From positions 1 to 24,262 of IMG/VR virus record IMGVR_UViG_3300020430_000092: a stretch of DNA of 24,262 nt; one strand, 5' to 3'. The notes below the pieces were generated by a model. The model was given only the letters and a program-made list of their open reading frames with translations. It made no database searches and was not told where the DNA came from. The stretch is from a virus. The first letter of the stretch is position 1, and each line of letters starts with the position of its first letter. The translations under genes were made by a program, and so were the position numbers. Below are positions 16,520-23,472 of this stretch, one piece after another.

Positions 16520-18094
16520 ATGGCAAAGAATATCAAACAAATCATAAAAGAAGAGTACATTAAATGTGCTAAAGACCCCGTATATTTTTTTAAAAAATAT
16601 TGTTACATCCAACACCCATCTCGTGGTAAAATTCTTTTTAATCTTTACGACTTCCAAGAAGATTTGATGGACGCAGTATCTGAAAATAGATTTAATGTAA
16701 TTTTAAAATCAAGACAATTAGGTATATCAACACTATCGGCTGGATATTCTTTATGGTTGATGTTATTTCAAGAAGATAAAAATGTTTTAGTTATCGCAAC
16801 AAAACAAGAGGTAGCAAAAAACCTTGTAACAAAGGTTAGATTCATGCACCAAAATTTACCATCGTGGTTGAGAGGTAATACAGAAGAAGATAACAAATTA
16901 TCATTAAGATTAAAAAATGGTTCTCAAATAAAAGCAACATCTGCAGCAGGTGACGCAGGTCGTTCTGAAGCACTATCCTTACTTGTAATCGATGAGGCGG
17001 CATTTATCGACAATGTAGAAGATATTTGGACTTCATCACAATCAACATTATCAACTGGTGGTGGTGCAATAGTTTTGTCAACTCCAAATGGTGTTGGTAA
17101 TTGGTTTCATAAAGTTTGGTTACAAGGTCAAGCAGGTGAACAATGGAATCCGATAGAACTACATTGGTCAGTTCATCCTGAAAGAGACAAACAATGGAGA
17201 GAAGAACAAACAAAATTATTAGGTGAAAAAGGTGCAGCACAAGAATGTGATTGTGATTTCATTTCTTCTGGTTATACAGTAGTAGAAGGTTCAACATTAA
17301 AATGGTATGAAGAGACGCATGTTAAAGACCCAATTGAAAAAAGAGGTTTTGATGGTAACTATTGGTTATGGGATTATCCTAATTATTCTCGTGACTATGT
17401 TGTTGTGGCTGATGTTGCTCGTGGGGATTCTACTGACTATTCTGCGTTTCATGTTTTTGATGTCGAGAATGTGGAACAAGTTGCAGAATATAAAGGTAAA
17501 ATCGAAACAAAACAATATGGTGCATTTCTAACATCAGTCGCTACAGATTGGAACAATGCATTACTTGTAATTGAAAACGCAAACATAGGTTGGGCAGTAA
17601 TACAAGAAGTTATTGATAGAAATTATACTAACCTATATTACTCATATAGAGATTTAGGTTATATTGATGAAGACATTCATCTTAGAAAAGGATTTGACTT
17701 AAAAAGAAAAGACGATATGGTTCCTGGCTTTTCAATGACAAGTAGAACACGACCACTTGTTATATCTAAGTTAGATACATATATGAGAGAACGAACTCCT
17801 GTAATTCGTTCAAAAAGATTAATAGATGAGTTATTTGTTTTCATTTGGTCAGGATCCCGAGCAGAGGCACAACGAGGTTATAATGACGATTTAGTTATCT
17901 CATTCTCAACAGGCCTTTGGGTAAGAGATACGGCACTAAAATTGAGACAACAGGGTATGGATTTGACAAGAACCACACTAACTCATATAAGAAGGAATCA
18001 ACCAAGTGTTTATAGTAATAAAAATACTGGTAGAGACCCTTGGAAACAGAAAGATATACATGGTAATGACCAAGATTTAACTTGGTTGTTATAA
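16520..18094 (+). CDS. 17: Large terminase subunit (gp17-like), module B copy
   Basis: 524 aa from ATG 16520. An in-frame ATG at 16463 would overlap the upstream gene by 53 bases and adds residues absent from the module A homologue, so it is rejected. Walker A is at 64-71 (SRQLGIST), Walker B at 153-159 (LLVIDEA, Asp158-Glu159), and the coupling motif is LSTPNGVG. The nuclease acidic residues are Asp298, Glu352 and Asp456/Asp457. It aligns along its whole length with the module A copy, with many substitutions but no lesion in a motif, so it appears functional. It differs mainly at the extreme C terminus and around residue 390. It contains the only GATC I found in the window (17853). Confidence 0.95.
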   Translation: MAKNIKQIIKEEYIKCAKDPVYFFKKYCYIQHPSRGKILFNLYDFQEDLMDAVSENRFNVILKSRQLGISTLSAGYSLWLMLFQEDKNVLVIATKQEVAKNLVTKVRFMHQNLPSWLRGNTEEDNKLSLRLKNGSQIKATSAAGDAGRSEALSLLVIDEAAFIDNVEDIWTSSQSTLSTGGGAIVLSTPNGVGNWFHKVWLQGQAGEQWNPIELHWSVHPERDKQWREEQTKLLGEKGAAQECDCDFISSGYTVVEGSTLKWYEETHVKDPIEKRGFDGNYWLWDYPNYSRDYVVVADVARGDSTDYSAFHVFDVENVEQVAEYKGKIETKQYGAFLTSVATDWNNALLVIENANIGWAVIQEVIDRNYTNLYYSYRDLGYIDEDIHLRKGFDLKRKDDMVPGFSMTSRTRPLVISKLDTYMRERTPVIRSKRLIDELFVFIWSGSRAEAQRGYNDDLVISFSTGLWVRDTALKLRQQGMDLTRTTLTHIRRNQPSVYSNKNTGRDPWKQKDIHGNDQDLTWLL

Positions 18095-18121
18095 AATTTG
18101 GATATAAACTATTTTTTTTGT

Positions 18122-18130
18122 ATATTTATA
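18122..18130 (+). promoter_or_regulatory. Promoter-like motif ATATTTATA (copy 6)
   Basis: An exact motif in the 74-base gap between terminase B and portal B, 38 bases before the ATG. A run of eight T lies directly upstream (18112-18119). No Shine-Dalgarno follows. Confidence 0.6.
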
Positions 18131-18168
18131 GATTGTAGAAGTATACTATATAATTAGAAACTTAAATT

Positions 18169-20079
18169 ATGGCAGATAAATCATTATTTGGTAGATTAAA
18201 AAAACTATTCAACACTCAAGTTGTTGTTCGTAGGATTGGTAAAGGTAATACACAAGCTATCGATACCCAAAGACTACAATCACAAGGTAACTTGAGGAGT
18301 TCATCTTATTATGATAGGTTTGGTAGATTACACACCACACGAAAACATTGGGAAACCTATAATAATCAGTTTAACTACCATTCAAATAAATTAGAATTAT
18401 ATACAGATTATGAGGCGATGGATAAAGATTCAATCATCGCATCTGTATTAGATATATACTCAGACGAATGTACCCTAAAAAATGATATGGGTGATGTACT
18501 GAGAATTAAAACCAATGATGAAAATGTAAAAAAGATATTACATAACCTTTTCTATGATGTATTAAACATTGAGTTTAATCTTTGGTCATGGATTAGAGGT
18601 ATGAACAAATATGGTGATTACTTTTTACACCTTGATATTGAAGAAGGTGTTGGTATTGTAAATGTATCACCACTTTCAGCGTATGAAATCGAAAGAGAAG
18701 AAGGATTTAATCCTGAAAACCCATACGAAGTAAGATTCAAGTTAGGTTCAGCAGGTGCAGCACATGGTGTCGCTTCGAATAAGAAAGAAGATTACTTAGA
18801 GTTTTACCAAATGGCACATTTTAGACTAATGTCTGATACTAACTTCCTACCTTATGGTCGTTCTTTATTAGAAGGTGCAAGAAAAACTTGGAAACAATTG
18901 ACTCTTATGGAAGACGCAATGATGATTCATAGAATTATGAGAGCTCCAGAGAAAAGAGTATTTAAAATTGATGTAGGTAACATCCCACCATCTGAAGTTG
19001 ATAATCATATGAGAAGTATTATTGACCAAATGAAGAAAATTCCTTATCTTGACCAAAATACAGGTGATTACAATCTTAAATTCAACTTAATGAATATGTT
19101 GGAAGACTATTACCTGCCTGTAAGGGGTGGTCAGAGTGGTACTGAGATTGATTCTTTACAAGGAATGGAGTTCGGTGGTATTGATGATATCGAATATCTA
19201 AGAAATAGAATGATGGCGGCACTAAAAGTTCCAAAAGCATTCATTGGATACGAAGAAGGTGTTGAAGGTAAAGCAACTCTTGCACAAGAAGACATTAGAT
19301 TTGCAAGAACTGTTGAAAGATTACAAAAAATTGTATTATCTGAGTTAACAAAGATTGCGATTATCCACTTATACTCACAAGGATATGAAAATGCTGACTT
19401 AGTTAACTTTGATTTAGAGTTAACAAACCCATCAATCATATACGAGCAAGAAAAAGCAAACCTTTGGAGTGAAAAAACAAGATTAGCGAGTGATTTAAAA
19501 GACCTTAAGATGGTATCTCAAGAATGGGTTTACAAAAACATCTTTAATATGTCAGATGACGAGTGGAAACTTGAACAAGGTAAAGTTATTACTGACCTTA
19601 AGCTCGGATTTAGACATGAACAGATTGAAACTGAAGGTAATGACCCAGTTAAAACAGGTGAATCGTTTGGTACTCCACATGATTTGGCACAATTACAACA
19701 AAATGGTGATGGTGAAGATGGGGCACAGAACGAATACGGAAATTCAGGCGTTCCAAGTAAACCAGGCGCACCTGATGGTGGTTTTGATGGAGCAGGAAGA
19801 CCGCCTAAGACAGGAACATACGGAACAGATGATAATCCATTTGGAAGAGACCCATTAGGTAATAAATCTAATAGAAGAGCGGCAAAGCCAGCTACCACAT
19901 ATGATAAGACTAAGTTGTCACCATTAGCATATGAACAAGCTGAGGCGCTAAGTAACTCACTAAGTAAAATGAAGAAAAAAACTAAGAAAGTTATATTAGA
20001 ATCTTTGAAAGATGATGACCAACATGATGACGGTGGTGGTCTTTTGGATGAGAAGAATTTAATAGACGACACGATTTAG
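18169..20079 (+). CDS. 20: Portal vertex protein (gp20-like), module B copy
   Basis: 636 aa, homologous along its core to the portal at 6740: MADKSLFGRLKKLFNTQ at the start, DYEAMDKDSIIAS, ILHNLFYDVLNIEFNLW, HRIMRAPEKRVFKIDVGNIP, VRGGQSGTEID and QEWVYKNIFNMS. It is longer because of a Gly/Pro/Asp-rich, low-complexity C-terminal region (about residues 510-570) that module A replaces with an acidic/basic stretch. The last residues NLIDDTI match module A. It would form the ring that nucleates the prohead and binds terminase. Unlike module A, no small gene separates it from the terminase. It has its own promoter-like motif and no Shine-Dalgarno. Confidence 0.93.
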   Translation: MADKSLFGRLKKLFNTQVVVRRIGKGNTQAIDTQRLQSQGNLRSSSYYDRFGRLHTTRKHWETYNNQFNYHSNKLELYTDYEAMDKDSIIASVLDIYSDECTLKNDMGDVLRIKTNDENVKKILHNLFYDVLNIEFNLWSWIRGMNKYGDYFLHLDIEEGVGIVNVSPLSAYEIEREEGFNPENPYEVRFKLGSAGAAHGVASNKKEDYLEFYQMAHFRLMSDTNFLPYGRSLLEGARKTWKQLTLMEDAMMIHRIMRAPEKRVFKIDVGNIPPSEVDNHMRSIIDQMKKIPYLDQNTGDYNLKFNLMNMLEDYYLPVRGGQSGTEIDSLQGMEFGGIDDIEYLRNRMMAALKVPKAFIGYEEGVEGKATLAQEDIRFARTVERLQKIVLSELTKIAIIHLYSQGYENADLVNFDLELTNPSIIYEQEKANLWSEKTRLASDLKDLKMVSQEWVYKNIFNMSDDEWKLEQGKVITDLKLGFRHEQIETEGNDPVKTGESFGTPHDLAQLQQNGDGEDGAQNEYGNSGVPSKPGAPDGGFDGAGRPPKTGTYGTDDNPFGRDPLGNKSNRRAAKPATTYDKTKLSPLAYEQAEALSNSLSKMKKKTKKVILESLKDDDQHDDGGGLLDEKNLIDDTI

Positions 20080-20090
20080 TTATTTTTTAG

Positions 20091-20099
20091 ATATTTATA
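20091..20099 (+). promoter_or_regulatory. Promoter-like motif ATATTTATA (copy 7)
   Basis: An exact motif in the 49-base gap after portal B, 29 bases before the ATG at 20129. It heads the module B core, protease and cargo unit. Confidence 0.6.
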
Positions 20100-20128
20100 T
20101 TGTAGTTGTTAATAACAAGGTAATAATA

Positions 20129-20965
20129 ATGAGCAAATTAAAACATAGTAAATTTAAAAATACAGGTATTTTGTTTGAACTATTAGTTAGACAAATTGCC
20201 TCAGACACATTGTCAGATAAAAACTGCTATGCGACTCAAATTATCAAAAAACACTTTAAAAGAGGTTCTCAACTTGCAACGGAACTAAAATTATATCAAT
20301 CTCTAACAAAAGAGAACTTTGACTCTAAGTATCAAGCTCAAGAGTTTTTAAATATAGTTTTAAAAGAAAGAGCTAAATTAAATGAGAGTAGTCTTAGAAG
20401 AGAAAAGTATAATTTGATTAAATCAATAAAAGATTCTTATATAATTGAAGACTTTTTTAAATATAGAGTCAACAATTATAAAGAATTGGCATCGGCATAC
20501 AAACTATTTGAACATACAGAATCAAGTTCACCAAGAGAATATGTTGAATGCAAAAATACAATATTCGAAACAATTACAACTGACAAAGTTGTTATAAAAG
20601 AAGAAGTAAGTAATAAAGATTACTCAAAACAACCAAAAGAAGTTAGATTATTAGCTTATAAGTTTTTAGTTGACTCATTTAACTCAAAATATTCAAGTTT
20701 ATCAGAATCACAACAACTGATACTTAAAAATTACATTGAAAACATTGATAATTCAGGTAAGTTAAGAAAATTTGTTGTTTCTGAAGTAGCTAGATTAAAA
20801 AGAGAGTTAAAATCAATAAAACTTAAAGATAAAGTTACACAAATAAAACTAAATGAAACAATAAATCTGATAAAAGAATTAACTAAGCATAAAGTAGTGA
20901 ATGAAAATCAGATATTGGCTCTTTTAAGATACAATCAATTATTAGAAGAACTAAGGAGAAAATAA
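20129..20965 (+). CDS. Portal-adjacent helical protein, possible prohead core component (module B)
   Basis: 278 aa, Lys/Glu-rich and helical. The N-terminal block HSKFKNTGILFELLVRQI is identical to that at 8550, and later patches align (LYQSLTKENFDS, REKYNLIKSIKDS, NYKELASAYKLFE, KEVRLLAYKFLVDSFN, then DKVTQIKLNETINLI). The genomic place after the portal is also the same. No catalytic motif is visible. A core or scaffold role is inferred from position and composition. A weak AAGG lies upstream of the ATG. The stop overlaps the next start as TAATG. Confidence 0.75.
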   Translation: MSKLKHSKFKNTGILFELLVRQIASDTLSDKNCYATQIIKKHFKRGSQLATELKLYQSLTKENFDSKYQAQEFLNIVLKERAKLNESSLRREKYNLIKSIKDSYIIEDFFKYRVNNYKELASAYKLFEHTESSSPREYVECKNTIFETITTDKVVIKEEVSNKDYSKQPKEVRLLAYKFLVDSFNSKYSSLSESQQLILKNYIENIDNSGKLRKFVVSEVARLKRELKSIKLKDKVTQIKLNETINLIKELTKHKVVNENQILALLRYNQLLEELRRK

Positions 20966-21510
20966 TGTCTAAATTTTTACTTGAACAACTTGATAAAAGA
21001 TTCGAAGAATTAGAAGAAAAGAAAACTGTTCTACTCGGACAAGATGAAGATGAAGAAGAAACTCAAGATGAGGCAAATGTTACAGGTAATTTAGATGGTG
21101 GAGCAGGTCCACCAAGAACTCCTTACGCATTCGCAAAAAGTGAGGACGATATGGACGATGACCACATAGAAGTACTTGGATATAAAAAATCTAAGAAGAC
21201 AAATAAAAATATTAAGAAGTTAGAATCTATTAGTAAGATTGAAGCTAAATTAGAAAAAATAGTTGAAGCAAGTTATCGTGATTACAAAAATGATGAGTCA
21301 ATGAAAGCTCATCAGAAGGTAAACAATTCAATTAAAGAGATTAATAGACTAATGTGGGAAATAACCAAGATTGTAAGTCAAAACTCCAAACTTAAAACAG
21401 AAATGGGTGTTCACAACGGACAATATTGGAAATCAACACAAAGAAGATTTGGAAAAATTTCTGAAAGAATGTTAAAGGTTGCACGACAACTAAAAGAACT
21501 GAGTGCTTAA
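20965..21510 (+). CDS. Acidic core-like protein with TPYAF motif (module B)
   Basis: 181 aa. The N-terminal 40 residues are very acidic (QDEDEEETQDEANVTGNLDG), then a Gly/Pro segment leads to RTPYAFAKSEDD, a charged linker and a helical C-terminal half with YWKSTQRRFGKISERM and QLKEL. This matches the domain order of the 152-aa protein at 9403. The C-terminal helices are the best-conserved part. AAGGAG precedes the start. The strongly acidic start resembles small prohead core proteins. Assignment as a core component is inferred from position between portal and protease. Confidence 0.75.
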   Translation: MSKFLLEQLDKRFEELEEKKTVLLGQDEDEEETQDEANVTGNLDGGAGPPRTPYAFAKSEDDMDDDHIEVLGYKKSKKTNKNIKKLESISKIEAKLEKIVEASYRDYKNDESMKAHQKVNNSIKEINRLMWEITKIVSQNSKLKTEMGVHNGQYWKSTQRRFGKISERMLKVARQLKELSA

Positions 21511-21511
21511 T

Positions 21512-21658
21512 ATGTCTTTAAAACTTAAAAAAAATAAAATAACTCTAAAAGAAGAGTTGGAAGTAAATGACATCCAACAAATCAGAAAACTAATTCGACA
21601 TGAATTAGCTAGAGTATTCTTTGATTTATATCGTAAGAAAAAACAATGGGAAGGTTAG
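21512..21658 (+). CDS. 48-aa mini-protein with FFDLY motif (module B)
   Basis: A short gene fitting exactly between its neighbours: its ATG is 1 base after the previous stop, and its TAG directly abuts the protease ATG. The product is MSLKLKKNKITLKEELE, then a segment (QQIRKLIRHELARVFFDLYRKK, QWEG) that aligns with the 62-aa product at 10054 in the same place of module A. Conservation of this mini-protein in both modules is the best evidence that it is real. A role in protease or core assembly is suggested by its position only. No clear Shine-Dalgarno; translation is probably coupled. Confidence 0.7.
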   Translation: MSLKLKKNKITLKEELEVNDIQQIRKLIRHELARVFFDLYRKKKQWEG

Positions 21659-22291
21659 ATGAAAGAATTACTTATTGACACGATGATATTTGAGGTAACT
21701 CCTACTATGTTGAAAGAGGCAAAGAATCAACATGGTAGATTTTTGGTTAATGGTGTTTTACAAAGAGCAAACGCAAAAAACCAAAATGGTAGAGTATACC
21801 CAAAAGATATTTTAAAAAGAGAAGTTACTAAGTATATGGGAAGAGAGATTGCTGAAAATAGAGCATATGGTGAACTTGACCACCCAGAATCTTCAGTTGT
21901 TGAATTAAAAAACACATCTCATATCGTAAGAGATGTAAAGTGGCGTGGTGATGATGTAGTCGGAACAGTAGAGATTTTAAACACACCCGCAGGAAAAATA
22001 TTACAAGAAATAATCAACGCAGGATGTACAGTTGGTATTTCATCAAGAGGTATGGGTTCAGTAAAACAGATTAGTGAAGATGGTACTGTTGCAGTAGAAA
22101 ATGACTTTGAATTAATTTGTTGGGACTTTGTATCTAACCCTTCAACTCATGGAGCATTTATGTCACCAAAAAATGAAGGTGTATTAAAAGAAGGTATTGA
22201 GAGAAAACAGGATACTTATAAGTATAACAAAGCACAAAACATCATGAGAGACATCATTTGTGAAGTTGGTGGATATTGTGAGTGTTTTTAG
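21659..22291 (+). CDS. 21: Prohead maturation protease (gp21-like), module B copy
   Basis: 210 aa. Core signatures match the module A protease: GRVYPKDIL, GELDHPESS with His75, VGISSRGMGS with the candidate Ser128/Ser129, and WDFVSNPSTHGAF. The N terminus is a few residues longer and ends in MLKE|A (after Glu20). A second site GVLKE|G (after Glu178) lies after the core. These correspond in position to the VNE sites of module A and fit self-processing of a gp21-type zymogen, though the site residues differ. All visible catalytic residues are kept, so it appears active. The start abuts the upstream stop directly. Confidence 0.92.
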   Translation: MKELLIDTMIFEVTPTMLKEAKNQHGRFLVNGVLQRANAKNQNGRVYPKDILKREVTKYMGREIAENRAYGELDHPESSVVELKNTSHIVRDVKWRGDDVVGTVEILNTPAGKILQEIINAGCTVGISSRGMGSVKQISEDGTVAVENDFELICWDFVSNPSTHGAFMSPKNEGVLKEGIERKQDTYKYNKAQNIMRDIICEVGGYCECF

Positions 22292-22304
22292 ATAGGGATT
22301 AAAA

Positions 22305-23108
22305 ATGAAATTAAAAAACTTATTAAACGAATCTACTAAAGATTATAGAAGACTAAATATCGGCGAAGAAGAAAAAGAAAAGAAAATGACTTCTGAAGAA
22401 AAGAAAGCATTTATCGAAGCCGTATCTGCATATAGAAAATTTGGTGAAACAATTTATCGTAATGGTGACCTTATGGAAACATATGGTGCAATTAAGAATA
22501 TTGTTGAAAACGCAAACAAAGTAACACTTGAAGAAACAGGTGATTGGTTTGATAGAGTTACAGTAAATAGACACATGAAATCTATGAACGAATCTTTTAA
22601 AGTTTTCCAAAAGACATTAACAGAAGTTCATACCCTACAACAAAGATTGGAGTCCACTTATGATGAAATCGGTGAAGTACTTTCGAAATATTATGAAATT
22701 AAAGAAGGAAACGAATTTGGCGCTGCAAGAGCTAAAGCGATTGCTAAAGGAGAAAATGAATTTGAAGTAGATGGTAAAAAATATCCTGTAAAGTCTGTTG
22801 ACAAAGATGATAAAGAAAATGCTAAGAAGTTTACAAACGAAGTTTCTGATTCAGAAATCAAAAAATCCATCAAGAAAAAAGAAAGAGGTGGACCATATAC
22901 TATTATAGCTAGAAATGGAAATAGGATAGTTGCCCACTCACCAAAATCTTATGATAAAGTTCAAGATGCGATTAAGATGTATCACAAATTAAATAAGAAA
23001 CATGGAAGAAGAAGTTCGGTTTCTATTGAAGATGGATATGGTAGAACTGTATTTATGGAATCAGTAAATGAGTCTAAGTCAATGAAGTTGAAAGACTTAA
23101 TAAAATGA
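22305..23108 (+). CDS. DWFDR-domain internal-head-like protein, module B copy
   Basis: 267 aa, with AGGGA upstream. The leader MKLKNLLNE|S would be cut after Glu9. Residues 28-130 contain the helical domain shared with 12263 (ETGDWFDRVTVNRHM ... YDEIGEVLSKYYEI). After IKE|G (134) the C-terminal part is different. A segment NEFGAARAKAIAKGENEFEV with KYPVKSV matches a small module I recall from marine phage proteins. A basic segment follows, then a strand-rich RGGPYTIIARNGNRIVAHSP domain to about 250. The end reads ESVNE|SKSMKLKDLIK, a cleavage site followed by a leader-like octapeptide with no domain after it. Inferred to be a processed, head-packaged protein. ATGA overlap with the next gene. 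Confidence 0.72.
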   Translation: MKLKNLLNESTKDYRRLNIGEEEKEKKMTSEEKKAFIEAVSAYRKFGETIYRNGDLMETYGAIKNIVENANKVTLEETGDWFDRVTVNRHMKSMNESFKVFQKTLTEVHTLQQRLESTYDEIGEVLSKYYEIKEGNEFGAARAKAIAKGENEFEVDGKKYPVKSVDKDDKENAKKFTNEVSDSEIKKSIKKKERGGPYTIIARNGNRIVAHSPKSYDKVQDAIKMYHKLNKKHGRRSSVSIEDGYGRTVFMESVNESKSMKLKDLIK

Positions 23109-23296
23109 TTAAGTTAAAAAATATATTGAAAGAAAGTAAAACTCCCGTAAGAGAGGGATACTCTACTGAAGAAAAAAGAATCGTAATGATGGCAGTTAGA
23201 AAGATTGCTAAATATATGAACAAAGACCTTGCAACTGCATTGCGTTATGTAATCGGTACGGCAAAAGAACTTGAAAGTAGTGGTAAAGTAAAGTAA
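23105..23296 (+). CDS. 63-aa leader-bearing small protein (module B)
   Basis: 63 residues, starting by ATGA overlap. The leader MIKLKNILKE|S would be cut after Glu10, and VRE|G lies at 15-17. The remaining about 46 residues (STEEKRIVMMAVRKIAKYMN ... TALRYVIGTAKEL) are predicted to form two helices. Size, order and leader match the 74-aa gene at 12029, but the mature parts are not clearly alike. No known family. Inferred to be a small internal head protein. Confidence 0.68.
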   Translation: MIKLKNILKESKTPVREGYSTEEKRIVMMAVRKIAKYMNKDLATALRYVIGTAKELESSGKVK

Positions 23297-23454
23297 TGAA
23301 CAAAGCAGAAATCTTACAAGACATATCAGTAGACCTTTCTATCATGTATAAGAAAGCACTTAAGAATATCAACAAGTTAGACCCTAAAACAAAAAAAGAA
23401 TTTGCAAAAGCATTTATTGACTTTAAACAAAGAGTTGACGATTTATCCTCATAA
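23296..23454 (+). CDS. 52-aa helical hypothetical protein
   Basis: A short frame that begins with a TAATG overlap at 23296 and ends TAA at 23454. It encodes 52 residues (MNKAEILQDISVDLSIMYKK ... FIDFKQRVDDLSS), lysine-rich and helical. The overlap, the continuation of the coding strand and the absence of another frame here support a real gene. It has no leader-like start and no counterpart in module A that I can see. Function is unknown. Confidence 0.6.
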   Translation: MNKAEILQDISVDLSIMYKKALKNINKLDPKTKKEFAKAFIDFKQRVDDLSS

Positions 23455-23472
23455 CCCAATAAATTTATTTAA

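Noticed and set aside
18112-18119. Run of eight T as a rho-independent terminator of terminase B
   Set aside because: The only nearby stem (CCAAG/CTTGG at 18070-18085) is short, inside the coding end and too far from the T run.
19530-20072. Long antisense open frame opposite the portal B 3' end
   Set aside because: It is opposite a clear coding gene, has no homologue opposite portal A and has the Ser/Pro/Leu-rich composition typical of antisense frames.
15895-23296. Module B as a decaying pseudogene copy
   Set aside because: Every frame is intact, and terminase, portal and protease keep their key motifs.
3957-23296. Simple assembler duplication of one sequence
   Set aside because: The paralogues differ strongly at protein level and gene content is not identical. 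A chimeric join of two different phages remains possible and is treated in the findings.
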